DNA of 64,000 nucleotides from Pedobacter sp. Leaf250 (GTDB lineage: Bacteria; Bacteroidota; Bacteroidia; Sphingobacteriales; Sphingobacteriaceae). Position numbers and translations under genes: made by a program. The stretch is from NCBI RefSeq assembly GCF_920984735.1, contig NZ_CAKLBU010000007.1:179193-243192 (forward strand), written 5' to 3'. The notes under the pieces are model-generated. The model made no database searches, was not told the origin of the DNA, and saw only the letters and a list, made by a program, of their open reading frames with translations. Position 1 is the stretch's first letter, and each line of letters opens with the position of its first letter. Shown in pieces: positions 10,230-17,971 of the stretch.

Positions 10230-11465
10230 TTATGAAGTAGGGCTACTTGGCTTTGGTTTTTTCTTGTGCCAAACCTTTTTCTTGCCATTATTTCTTGGAT
10301 GTGCAGGCCGCTTTTCCTCAACATGCGTAATCTCCATTGTAGAAACATGTTCAGGCAAAGTCATTCGGGGCACTTCTTTTTCAATCAACTTTTCGATATT
10401 ATCAAACTTGCGTTTGTCTCTTCCATTAACCAATGTAATGGCCGTTCCTTTTGTGGCCGCTCTTGCTGTTCTACCGATACGGTGTACATAATCTGCAGGA
10501 TCGCCAGGAACATCGTAGTTAATAACCAAATCAACGCCTTCCACATCAATCCCGCGAGATAAAACATCCGTTCCGATGATAATCGGAAGTCTTCTGTTTT
10601 TAAACGCCAATAAAATATCTTCCCGTTCTTTCTGGCCTAAATCAGAGTGAAAGGCTTCAGCTTTAATCTTTAGAGATTTGAAAGTTTTATATAATGCTTT
10701 TACTTTTTCTTTAGTTGAGGCGAAAATAATGGCACTTTTATAAGTTTCATCTTTGAAAATATCTGTTAATAAAGCCTGTTTCTGTTGATCGTGAATATTG
10801 TAAGCTTGCTGATCAATTCCTTCGGCTGGTTTTGCTATTGAAATGGTAATCTGTTGCGGTTCATGTAAAATACTGCCAGCCATTTTCCTGATTTTTGGCG
10901 CCATGGTTGCTGAGAAAAGAAGCGTTTGTCTTTTCTTAGGAAGATAACTTACAATGCGCATAATGTCATCATAAAAACCCATATCAAGCATCCGGTCGGC
11001 TTCATCTAAAATCAGGTGTTGCAAGTGCTCCAATTTTAAAACACCAGATGATAAATGCGCCATCAAACGGCCAGGTGTTGCAATAATGATGTCCACACCA
11101 TCACGCATCGAACGTTTTTGCTGCTCATACGCAATTCCATCTCCACCACCATAAACTGCCAAAGAGCTGATGTTGGTGAAATATGCCAATGCTTCAACCT
11201 GTAAATCAATCTGTTGTGCAAGTTCTCGTGTTGGCGCTAAAATCAAAGTATTGTTATGGCGATCTGTAGCACGACTGATTTTTTCCATCACCGGCAACAG
11301 GTAACTTGCTGTTTTTCCAGTTCCGGTTTGTGCACAGGCAATAAGATCATGATTATCTAAAATTACAGGAATGGCTTGTTCTTGTATGGGAGTAGCGCTT
11401 TTATACCCCATGGCCATCAGGCCTTCGTGTAAATCGGGGTTAAAATTAAAGTCGTTAAAATTCAA
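10230..11465 (-). CDS. rhlE: DEAD-box RNA helicase, RhlE-like
   Basis: 411 residues, ATP-dependent RNA helicase of the RhlE/SrmB type. Motifs in order: Q motif near residue 28 (TPIQEQAIP), Walker A AQTGTGKT (45-52), APTRELAQQ (77-85), DEAD (154-157), SAT (185-187), and HRIGRTAR (328-335). The C-terminus is a short basic tail (GKKKVWHKKKPKP) likely to bind RNA. The start codon is TTG (11463-11465), chosen because the first residues fit the family and a consensus promoter lies 23 bases upstream. Likely roles are ribosome assembly or RNA turnover, perhaps in the cold. Confidence 0.93.
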   Translation of the reverse strand: MNFNDFNFNPDLHEGLMAMGYKSATPIQEQAIPVILDNHDLIACAQTGTGKTASYLLPVMEKISRATDRHNNTLILAPTRELAQQIDLQVEALAYFTNISSLAVYGGGDGIAYEQQKRSMRDGVDIIIATPGRLMAHLSSGVLKLEHLQHLILDEADRMLDMGFYDDIMRIVSYLPKKRQTLLFSATMAPKIRKMAGSILHEPQQITISIAKPAEGIDQQAYNIHDQQKQALLTDIFKDETYKSAIIFASTKEKVKALYKTFKSLKIKAEAFHSDLGQKEREDILLAFKNRRLPIIIGTDVLSRGIDVEGVDLVINYDVPGDPADYVHRIGRTARAATKGTAITLVNGRDKRKFDNIEKLIEKEVPRMTLPEHVSTMEITHVEEKRPAHPRNNGKKKVWHKKKPKPSSPTS

Positions 11466-11488
11466 TCTGTTATGTTTATGTATTTTAG

Positions 11489-11520
11489 CAAAAGTACCTC
11501 AAATTACGGCGAATAGCAAA
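11489..11520 (-). promoter_or_regulatory. Promoter of the RhlE-like helicase gene
   Basis: On the minus strand, TTTG (11517-11520) is followed after 20 bases by TACTTTTG (11489-11496), matching the Bacteroidota -33/-7 consensus in sequence and spacing. The start codon is 23 bases downstream. Confidence 0.65.
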
Positions 11521-11607
11521 CGCCAATCTACCATGAATTTAGAAATGCGAAATGGCCTGTTTTATTGGCCATTTTTCGATTTTAAAATGTGCGTTTTTAA
11601 ACCTTTG

Positions 11608-11869
11608 GCATCCAGCAGTCCCGCCCTCTGCTATAGCCCTCGCCGAAAAAGCTCGGGCTGCCGCTGCGGTCGGGTTTAGAAACATTTTAAGTATACCAAT
11701 AACGACAAAGTTAGCCTAGGCTTCTGATTTGAAAACCTTAAAAAAAAGCATCAATACTTTATTTATAGCCCCGGGTGAAGCGTTACCCTGCAGCGAAGGA
11801 AGCATGACGAAGCGAAGCGTAAAGCGGAAAACGGGAGCATACTTTAACCTGTGTAGTGCCACTGCGCTT
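11608..11869 (+). repeat. Composite dispersed repeat, copy 1
   Basis: This stretch shares ordered blocks with the reverse complement of 34816-35055: GGC-TCCAG-TCCCGCC at its left end (11608-11626), GTCGGGTTTAGA (11669-11680), a 24-base block at 11767-11790 with one mismatch to 34888-34911, and ACCTGTGTA to GCGC at the right end. Local GC is higher than in the flanks. It contains a small hairpin (AGCCC 11635 with GGGCT 11655). No protein frame spans it. It looks like a non-autonomous repeat or a structured RNA element. Confidence 0.65.
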
Positions 11870-11968
11870 CAAAAATAGCTGAATGATGAAAACCAATTTC
11901 GCTTAAACCTGTCCTTACTGGAAAATATTTTTTATACTTGAGGATATTTATCATAGCTACCCAATTTT

Positions 11969-12547
11969 TTGAAGTTTATAAAAAACATAGCTGGGATTAA
12001 CCAGAAAGATGATGCAGATTTAATTGCCGAGTACAAAAGCACCGGCGATTTAGATGCATTGGGTACGCTTTATAATAAATATATGCACCTGGTATTTGGG
12101 GTTTGCCTTAATTATTTTAAGGATGAGGAGCTGAGCAAAGATGCAGTAATGCAGATTTTTGAAGAACTGGTTAAAAAACTTAAAATTCATGAAGTGCAGA
12201 ATTTTAAAAGCTGGCTACATGTTTTAACGCGAAACCATTGCTTAATGGCGTTGAGAAAATCGTCCAAGCAAAATAACGTTTCTATAGACGATACTTTTGT
12301 GGAAAACAGCGAGTTTGTGCATCTGGATATTGACGACACAAAAGAAACGCAGCTCACCATAATGGAAAAGTGCATGGAAACCTTGCCCGAAGAACAACGG
12401 AAAAGCGTAGATTTATTTTACCTTCAGGAGAAGTGCTATAAAGAAGTGGCCGACATTACAGGCTATGATATGCTTAAGGTGAAAAGCTATATCCAAAATG
12501 GAAAGAGGAATTTAAAGATTTGTATAGAGAAAAATAGTAGTGAATAA
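11969..12547 (+). CDS. ECF-type RNA polymerase sigma factor
   Basis: 192 residues. Region 2 covers about residues 20-90 (DLDALGTLYNKYMHLVFGVC, then FKSWLHVLTRNHCLMALRK) and region 4 about 125-185 (TLPEEQRKSVDLFYLQEKCY, then DMLKVKSYIQNGKRNLK). The most plausible start is TTG at 11969; the next Met (residue 39) would cut into region 2. The gene overlaps the following membrane protein gene by eight bases, the usual sigma/anti-sigma arrangement. The signal sensed is unknown. Confidence 0.88.
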   Translation: MKFIKNIAGINQKDDADLIAEYKSTGDLDALGTLYNKYMHLVFGVCLNYFKDEELSKDAVMQIFEELVKKLKIHEVQNFKSWLHVLTRNHCLMALRKSSKQNNVSIDDTFVENSEFVHLDIDDTKETQLTIMEKCMETLPEEQRKSVDLFYLQEKCYKEVADITGYDMLKVKSYIQNGKRNLKICIEKNSSE

Positions 12548-13829
12548 CGATTGGTTAGATATTGACGTGCTGGAAGATTACCTTGACGGTAAGCTTGACG
12601 CTAAGGCTATGCACTTTGTGGAGCGCCAGGCATTGGAAGATCCTTTTATAGCCGAAGCGTTGGAAGGGTTAAAGCAATCGCCAAAGCGTAAACAAACTTT
12701 ATCTATTTTACAAAAACAACTTTACGATCGCATTTCGGAAAAACCTATTAAACGTAAAATGTGGGGCATTACCACACATCGTTTAAGTATTGCCGCAACA
12801 GCTACAGTTGCTTTTATTGCGGTAAGTATTTTGTTTTTTATGCGTGAGACCAATCGTAAAAATGCAGAAACCGCTGCCAGAAAGCAAGAAGGAGTTATTG
12901 TAAATTTAGATACCACAACCGAAGTTGCCATTACAAAACCAACTAACGGAGACACAGCATTGGCCAATACAAAATCAGCATTAATTGATAAGGCCATTGT
13001 TGACGCCAAAACCGGTGATTTATCTAAAAATACAAAACAGACGCCTGTTGTAAAATCTGCAGATGAAGCTATAGTAGCAGAAACGAATAGTGAAGTGAAT
13101 TTGAGCAAGGCTAAAGTTCAAATTCCATCTTCAGCTTACGAAGCTAAAAAAGCGTATAGTAAAAGTGACGCTGTTATTGCTGCAGCTCCGGCGGCGGCCT
13201 CAAACAATGTAGTATTTAGTGGAAATGTTATCGATCAAAGCAATGGTAAGCCCGTTGAAGGCGCTGTGGTTAAACTTGCTGGATCTAATAAAATAACTGC
13301 AACAGATTCTAAGGGATACTTTGCCCTGCCTGCAGACAGTACAGCTAAAGACGAAGATTTATTAATTAACGCTATTGGCTTTAGAGAGCGTCCAATTACA
13401 AACGTAAATGATCCGAATGCGATAAGGAATGCCATGACGGGTGATAAATCAATTAACGAAATTGCGGCTATAATGGGCTCTAATGGCCGTAAAAAAGAGA
13501 ATATCCCGGCACCTAAAATTATGCTTCGGGCAGAGCAGAACCTGGATGGTAAATCATTAACAGAAATTACAAAACCCGTTCCAGTTTCAACAATTAATTA
13601 CAGCCAATATTTAGAGAATAACAATAAACTTTATAATGCTAAAGGACCTGAGCAATTTGTAATCTTGAGTTTCAAGGTGAAGAAAAATGGTCGCCCAACG
13701 AATGTGAAAGTTATAAAGCCATTAAATAACAAAGCTGATGCAGAGGCTAAACGTCTTATTCAAACCGGACCAGACTGGGTATTACCTAAAAATGGAAATG
13801 ATTTGGTAGAATTGAGCGTTAAGTTTTAG
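12540..13829 (+). CDS. Membrane anti-sigma-like protein with carboxypeptidase-regulatory and TonB-like domains
   Basis: 429 residues, GTG start at 12540 overlapping the sigma-factor gene. The N-terminal 70 residues (LEDYLDGKLDAKAMHFVERQ) resemble cytoplasmic sigma-binding segments of Bacteroidota anti-sigma factors. One membrane helix spans about residues 82-101. The periplasmic part holds an Ala/Thr-rich linker, a carboxypeptidase-regulatory-like fold near 224-290 (FSGNVIDQSNGKPVEGAVVK), and a C-terminal segment (FVILSFKVKKNGRPTNVKVI to the end) like TonB C-terminal domains. I infer that it holds the sigma factor and responds to an envelope signal. Family assignment of each part is by pattern only. 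Confidence 0.75.
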   Translation: MNNDWLDIDVLEDYLDGKLDAKAMHFVERQALEDPFIAEALEGLKQSPKRKQTLSILQKQLYDRISEKPIKRKMWGITTHRLSIAATATVAFIAVSILFFMRETNRKNAETAARKQEGVIVNLDTTTEVAITKPTNGDTALANTKSALIDKAIVDAKTGDLSKNTKQTPVVKSADEAIVAETNSEVNLSKAKVQIPSSAYEAKKAYSKSDAVIAAAPAAASNNVVFSGNVIDQSNGKPVEGAVVKLAGSNKITATDSKGYFALPADSTAKDEDLLINAIGFRERPITNVNDPNAIRNAMTGDKSINEIAAIMGSNGRKKENIPAPKIMLRAEQNLDGKSLTEITKPVPVSTINYSQYLENNNKLYNAKGPEQFVILSFKVKKNGRPTNVKVIKPLNNKADAEAKRLIQTGPDWVLPKNGNDLVELSVKF

Positions 13830-14135
13830 TTTTTAAACCATACAGTAATTTAGATGATATAGTCTGCCTATTGCTAATATCCATTTCTGGTCTATATCTC
13901 TATAGTTCCAGCAATGCCAATATTTAATAAAATAAAAAAAATATAGTAAACAATACAAGCCATATAATCTATATTCCTATATGTTTCACAAAGATATGCC
14001 AACAAGAAGCTTTCTCTGTAAGTTTTCTTAATCTTATAAATATCAACAATATTAAAACCCGTATCCAAAGGCTTATAAAACAAAAAAAGACCAAAGCGCA
14101 ACTGCTTTGGTCTTTTTTATTTATTTCTAATTGTA
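13830..14135. other. AT-rich intergenic region ending in a terminator
   Basis: 306 bases between the convergent anti-sigma and pitA genes. Apart from the hairpin terminator at 14082-14118 I see only AT-rich sequence. A short minus-strand frame here starts inside the terminator and is not credible. Confidence 0.6.
14082..14118 (-). terminator. Rho-independent terminator after pitA
   Basis: GACCAAAGC paired with GCTTTGGTC around a six-base loop, with A-runs on the left and T-runs on the right, so it can work in both directions. It lies 18 bases after the pitA stop. Confidence 0.85.
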
Positions 14136-15146
14136 CTATTTGAAGTAGTAGATAGCTCCATAAATAATGGCGGCTAATGTAGCTGAAACCGGGATGGTTA
14201 ATACCCATGCCCAGATTAGGTTGATGGTTACACCCCAACGTACTGCAGAAACGCTTTTTACTACACCTACACCTACAATCGAACCTGTAATAGTATGTGT
14301 TGTAGATACAGGAATACCGAAATGCTCAGTAATACCCAAAGTGATTGCTCCTGCACCCTCAGCAGCAACACCCTCGAGTGCTGTTACTTTGGTAATTTTC
14401 GAACCCATTGTTTTCACAATTTTCCACCCACCACTCATGGTACCCAATGAAATTGCCGAATAACAAGCAATTGGCACCCATGCAGGCATAGAATCGAAAT
14501 CAGGAATAACCTTTGCTGCAATTAATGCTGTAGCAATAATACCCATTACCTTTTGCGCATCATTACCCCCATGGAAGAAACTTAAAGCCGCAGATGATAA
14601 TAGTTGCAAACGTTTGAACCACTTTTCTGCTGTAGATGGCTTTGCATAACGGCAAATGTTAATGATAATCAATGTTAATACAACCGAAATAACCAAACCA
14701 ATTATTGGTGCTAAAACGATAAATGATACAATCTTAATAACATATCCCATGTTTACAGCATCCATCGGACTAGCTCCAATAAGTAAAGCATGTGTCATAC
14801 CAGCACCGGCGAAACCACCGATTAGCGTGTGAGATGAACTGGAAGGAATACCATACCACCAGGTTAAAAGATTCCAAATTATCGCAGCAACTAAACCGGC
14901 AAGAATAACTTCTAACGTAATATAATTTTCAATTACCGTTTTGGCAACCGTGTTGGCTACTTTATGATCGGTAAAATAAAAGTAAGCCGCAAAATTAAAA
15001 AGCGCAGCCCACAAAACCGCCTGAAAAGGCGTAAGAACTTTTGTAGAAACAACTGTTGCAATCGAGTTAGCGGCATCGTGAAAACCGTTAATGTAATCGA
15101 AAGCAATAGCCAGAATTACAACAACAACCAATAAGGTAGTTACCAT
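14136..15146 (-). CDS. pitA: Inorganic phosphate transporter, PitA type
   Basis: 336 residues, membrane protein of the PiT family (cation-coupled phosphate uptake). Both inverted signature repeats are present: near the N-terminus GFHDAANSIATVVSTK and in the second half FHGGNDAQKVMGII, with the PiT loop GIPVSTTHTITGSIVGVG near the C-terminus. The gene is 12 bases downstream of a DUF47 gene on the same strand, the standard Pit accessory pair. A terminator follows directly. Confidence 0.94.
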   Translation of the reverse strand: MVTTLLVVVVILAIAFDYINGFHDAANSIATVVSTKVLTPFQAVLWAALFNFAAYFYFTDHKVANTVAKTVIENYITLEVILAGLVAAIIWNLLTWWYGIPSSSSHTLIGGFAGAGMTHALLIGASPMDAVNMGYVIKIVSFIVLAPIIGLVISVVLTLIIINICRYAKPSTAEKWFKRLQLLSSAALSFFHGGNDAQKVMGIIATALIAAKVIPDFDSMPAWVPIACYSAISLGTMSGGWKIVKTMGSKITKVTALEGVAAEGAGAITLGITEHFGIPVSTTHTITGSIVGVGVVKSVSAVRWGVTINLIWAWVLTIPVSATLAAIIYGAIYYFK

Positions 15147-15158
15147 GTTTGTTTATTA

Positions 15159-15800
15159 TTAAGCGTTTTTAACCAAGATAGTTTCAAGCACATTCGCCAC
15201 ATCCTCGCACTTATCTGTCGCTTTTTCTATTGTTTGCAAAACCTCTTTTTGTTTAATTAATTCAATCGCATTGGTTTCGTATTCAAATAAACGGGCAACC
15301 GCCAAAGTAAATACATAATCTGCCTGGTTTTCGCCACTGTTAATGCGGATACAAGCATCGGCAATTACACGGATGTTTTTGAAACTGCGTAATTCTTTTA
15401 TTGCCTTATCAATATCAGTACACATTTCTACTAAAAGCTCTGCAATTTTAACAATTGGTTCACTAATGGTATTCATGTTGTACATTTGCATGCGGTTTGC
15501 AGTACCATAAATATAATCGGCAACATCATCAACAGCAGTAGCCAATTGGTGAATGTCTTCCCTATCAAATGGTGTAATGAAGTTCCTGCTCAGTTCCAAG
15601 AAAATCGAATGGGTAATATCATCTCCCACGTGCTCCAGACGCTCAATTTCCTTAAAAATTGTTTTTCTGCTTTCAGCGTCGGCAGTACTAACCATTTCTA
15701 AAAGTGCTTCTGAGATTTTTAATGCGTTGCTACCAGCTTGCTCAAAAAGAGGATGGAATTTTCTATCTTGAGGTGTAAAGAACTTAAAAATATTGTTCAT
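15159..15800 (-). CDS. DUF47 / PhoU-like Pit accessory protein
   Basis: 213 residues, all-helical, with the DUF47 (TIGR00153) pattern: FKFFTPQDRKFHPLFEQAGS at the start, then ERLEHVGDDITHSIFLEL and FDREDIHQLATAVDDVADYI with the conserved Glu/Asp metal-binding heptads shared with PhoU. Proteins of this family act with PiT transporters and regulate phosphate uptake. It is the first gene of a two-gene operon with pitA, behind a candidate Pho box and a TAnnTTTG element. Confidence 0.92.
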   Translation of the reverse strand: MNNIFKFFTPQDRKFHPLFEQAGSNALKISEALLEMVSTADAESRKTIFKEIERLEHVGDDITHSIFLELSRNFITPFDREDIHQLATAVDDVADYIYGTANRMQMYNMNTISEPIVKIAELLVEMCTDIDKAIKELRSFKNIRVIADACIRINSGENQADYVFTLAVARLFEYETNAIELIKQKEVLQTIEKATDKCEDVANVLETILVKNA

Positions 15801-16120
15801 GTTAATTTCTAATATGTTGCAAAGCTACAAGCTCAATGTTAAGTTAATGTTAATTCATTAATTATATTAAGAAATTGTTTTGCATTCATTATTAGGTATA
15901 AATATTTAGAAGCGATACACTTAGCGTTTCAGATCGATTTGGAAATGTACGCTCTGAACTTTTCGGGAACAGTAGTCCTGCTAAACGCTTTACTCCTCCC
16001 GATGAAATATTCCACCATGTTCGCTTATATCAGGTTTATAAACAAGGAACTGTTCAAAACGGCAAATTCCAAAACAAACCTTTCTGTACGCTATCTGTTC
16101 TATACTGATAAACCAAAAAA
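15801..16120. other. Divergent intergenic region with Pho box and a start-less coding-like frame
   Basis: 320 bases between DUF47 and the first AsmA-like gene. The left third is the pit promoter. From 15903 to 16108 one plus-strand frame reads through 68 codons with protein-like composition (RSELFGNSSPAKRFTPPDE) but has no ATG, GTG or TTG and ends in tandem stops TGA TAA just before the next gene. It could be a gene remnant or chance. A second frame with an ATG (15939-16124) has poor composition. Confidence 0.4.
15820..15853 (-). promoter_or_regulatory. Candidate Pho box and -7 element of the DUF47-pitA operon
   Basis: On the minus strand TTAACA occurs twice with an 11-base period (15848-15853 and 15837-15842), the architecture of PhoB/PhoP-type boxes. 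TAGCTTTG (15820-15827) is a good -7 element. The expected -33 position falls inside the upstream hexamer and lacks TTTG, consistent with an activator-dependent promoter. The regulator is inferred. Confidence 0.5.
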
Positions 16121-17908
16121 ATGACAGCTCAAAACAGGAACAAACTTTGGATTTGGATAGGCAGTATTGTTGGTGGGTTAATTCTCATATTGGCATTTGG
16201 CGCCATGTTTATCAGTGCTCAGTGGAAACCTATCTTAACCGAAAAAATTAAGGAAGGTGTTTATAATGGTTCAAATCACCTATATAATATCGATTTTAAA
16301 AGCATAAACCTAAATGTAATCACTGGAAGCCTGGCACTCCGTGAGGTAACACTGAAGCCAGATACACTGGTATTTGATTCCCTGAAAAAACAAAAGATTG
16401 CTCCTGCACATACTTTTGAAATTAAACTTAAAAAACTTCAGATTACAAGGGTAAGTATTCTAACAGCCTATTTTAAAAAGCGATTGGATATTAACGAGAT
16501 CTTGCTCGATCGGCCATCAATAAACGTTATATTCAATAAAGTACCTAAGAAAGAAGATACTGTAAAGGTAAAAAAAACGCTTTACGATCAGATTTCCAAA
16601 ACCTTTAAATCTGCCCGCGTCCATTCCATTAAAATTATCGATGCCGATTTCGATTACATCAATAAAAGTAAATCCGTAAAAACCAAAAACAGCATTAAGC
16701 ACCTCGATGTAAATGTAAAAGATTTTTTATTGGATTCGCTTTCAGGTACCGATACATCGCGGTTTTACTACACTAAAGATATTTCATTTCAAGTTGCAGG
16801 TTACAAATCCAACACAAAAGATAGGATGTACACCATGAAAATAGATACAATTAGCGGCTCTTACTCTTCTAAAAAACTGAATATTAAAGGCTTAACGTTA
16901 AAACCACTTTACCCTGAACTTGAATTTACCCGTAAATATAAAATACAAAAAGATCGCTACGATTTGAGCTTTACTAATATTGAGTTTAACGGAATCGATT
17001 TTATTAAGCTCAACACTGATCAAAAGCTGGAGGCAAAATCAGTAAAAATCGGACCAGCTAATGTGGCGGTTTTCATGAGCAGGGAGTCTCCGCCGCCTGC
17101 AGGGTTAGATAAAGGCAACAATTATCCGCACATGGCTTTGAAAAGATTAAATCTTCCCTTACTTATTGATACCATAAAACTTAAAGATATCGATGTTAAA
17201 TATTCTGAATATAATCCAGCAAGCAAAAAAGTGGGCTCTGTATCGTTTAAATCACTCACAGGAAATATTTTGAATATCACCAACGATAGTTTGCGTTTGG
17301 CAACAAACAATCATGCTATTGCTGATTTAAACACCTTATTAATGGGCTCTGGCAAACTGAATGTTAAAATAGATTTTAATCTTAGCGATCTGAATGGTGC
17401 TTTCAGTTACAGCGGCAGCTTAGGGAAATTCGATTTAAAAAACCTCAATTCATTATCAAAAAACCTTGGCCTAATAGAAATTGAAAGTGGAAATATCCAA
17501 AATATTAATTTTAAAGCCACTGGTAATCTGCGATCAGCTTCGGGCTCAATGGGTATGTTGTATACCAATTTAAAAGTAAAAATACTTTCGGATAATATTG
17601 ATGGAGAAGGCACAAAAGAAAAAGGATTATTGTCTTTTTTGGCCAACGCCATTTTGGTTAAAGATGAAAATCCAAGCAAAAGTAATACGCCCAGAACAGC
17701 AACCATGACCACTACAAGAATTAATTCAGGTTCATTTTTTAACCTCATGTGGAAGACATTATTTGTAGGTATTAAAGATATTGTTGGTGTTGGTATTGTT
17801 CCCGAAAAAAATCCTGTTAAACAGCAAGAGGTTATTGCAAAGAAAGTGAGACAACAAAAAAGAGCAGACCGTAGGGAAGCACGTAAGGCTATAAGAGAAA
17901 AAAATTAA
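16121..17908 (+). CDS. AsmA-like membrane-anchored protein (paralog 1)
   Basis: 595 residues. One N-terminal membrane helix (about residues 11-31) is followed by a long beta-rich periplasmic part and a basic C-terminal tail (RQQKRADRREARKAIREKN). The first periplasmic segment (YNIDFKSINLNVITGSLALR) and the C-terminal GLLSFLANAILVKDENPS are shared with the next gene. This layout resembles AsmA/DUF748-type bridging proteins of the envelope, but the family is not certain. It lies 63 bases upstream of its paralog on the same strand, so the two may be cotranscribed. Function unknown; a role in envelope lipid handling or outer-membrane assembly is only a guess. Confidence 0.75.
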   Translation: MTAQNRNKLWIWIGSIVGGLILILAFGAMFISAQWKPILTEKIKEGVYNGSNHLYNIDFKSINLNVITGSLALREVTLKPDTLVFDSLKKQKIAPAHTFEIKLKKLQITRVSILTAYFKKRLDINEILLDRPSINVIFNKVPKKEDTVKVKKTLYDQISKTFKSARVHSIKIIDADFDYINKSKSVKTKNSIKHLDVNVKDFLLDSLSGTDTSRFYYTKDISFQVAGYKSNTKDRMYTMKIDTISGSYSSKKLNIKGLTLKPLYPELEFTRKYKIQKDRYDLSFTNIEFNGIDFIKLNTDQKLEAKSVKIGPANVAVFMSRESPPPAGLDKGNNYPHMALKRLNLPLLIDTIKLKDIDVKYSEYNPASKKVGSVSFKSLTGNILNITNDSLRLATNNHAIADLNTLLMGSGKLNVKIDFNLSDLNGAFSYSGSLGKFDLKNLNSLSKNLGLIEIESGNIQNINFKATGNLRSASGSMGMLYTNLKVKILSDNIDGEGTKEKGLLSFLANAILVKDENPSKSNTPRTATMTTTRINSGSFFNLMWKTLFVGIKDIVGVGIVPEKNPVKQQEVIAKKVRQQKRADRREARKAIREKN

Positions 17909-17971
17909 GAAGCATTTTTTACAGTACAATTATATAATGTATATTGCTGTGAATACCATTCCTCTCGTTGA

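Larger units (their letters stand above)
11466..11968. other. Intergenic region with helicase promoter and composite repeat
   Basis: 503 bases between the divergent helicase and sigma-factor genes. It holds the helicase promoter (11489-11520) and most of its length is a composite dispersed repeat (11608-11869). The last ~90 bases before the sigma-factor start are AT-rich and hold a possible weak -7 element (TATACTTG near 11933). No coding frame is credible. Confidence 0.6.

Noticed and set aside
13892..14101. Minus-strand 69-codon frame between anti-sigma and pitA
   Set aside because: Its start lies inside the terminator hairpin and the sequence is AT-driven.
15939..16124. Plus-strand frame with ATG before the AsmA-like gene, overlapping it by ATGA
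   Set aside because: Poor composition, no ribosome-binding site, and the other frame in the region looks more protein-like.
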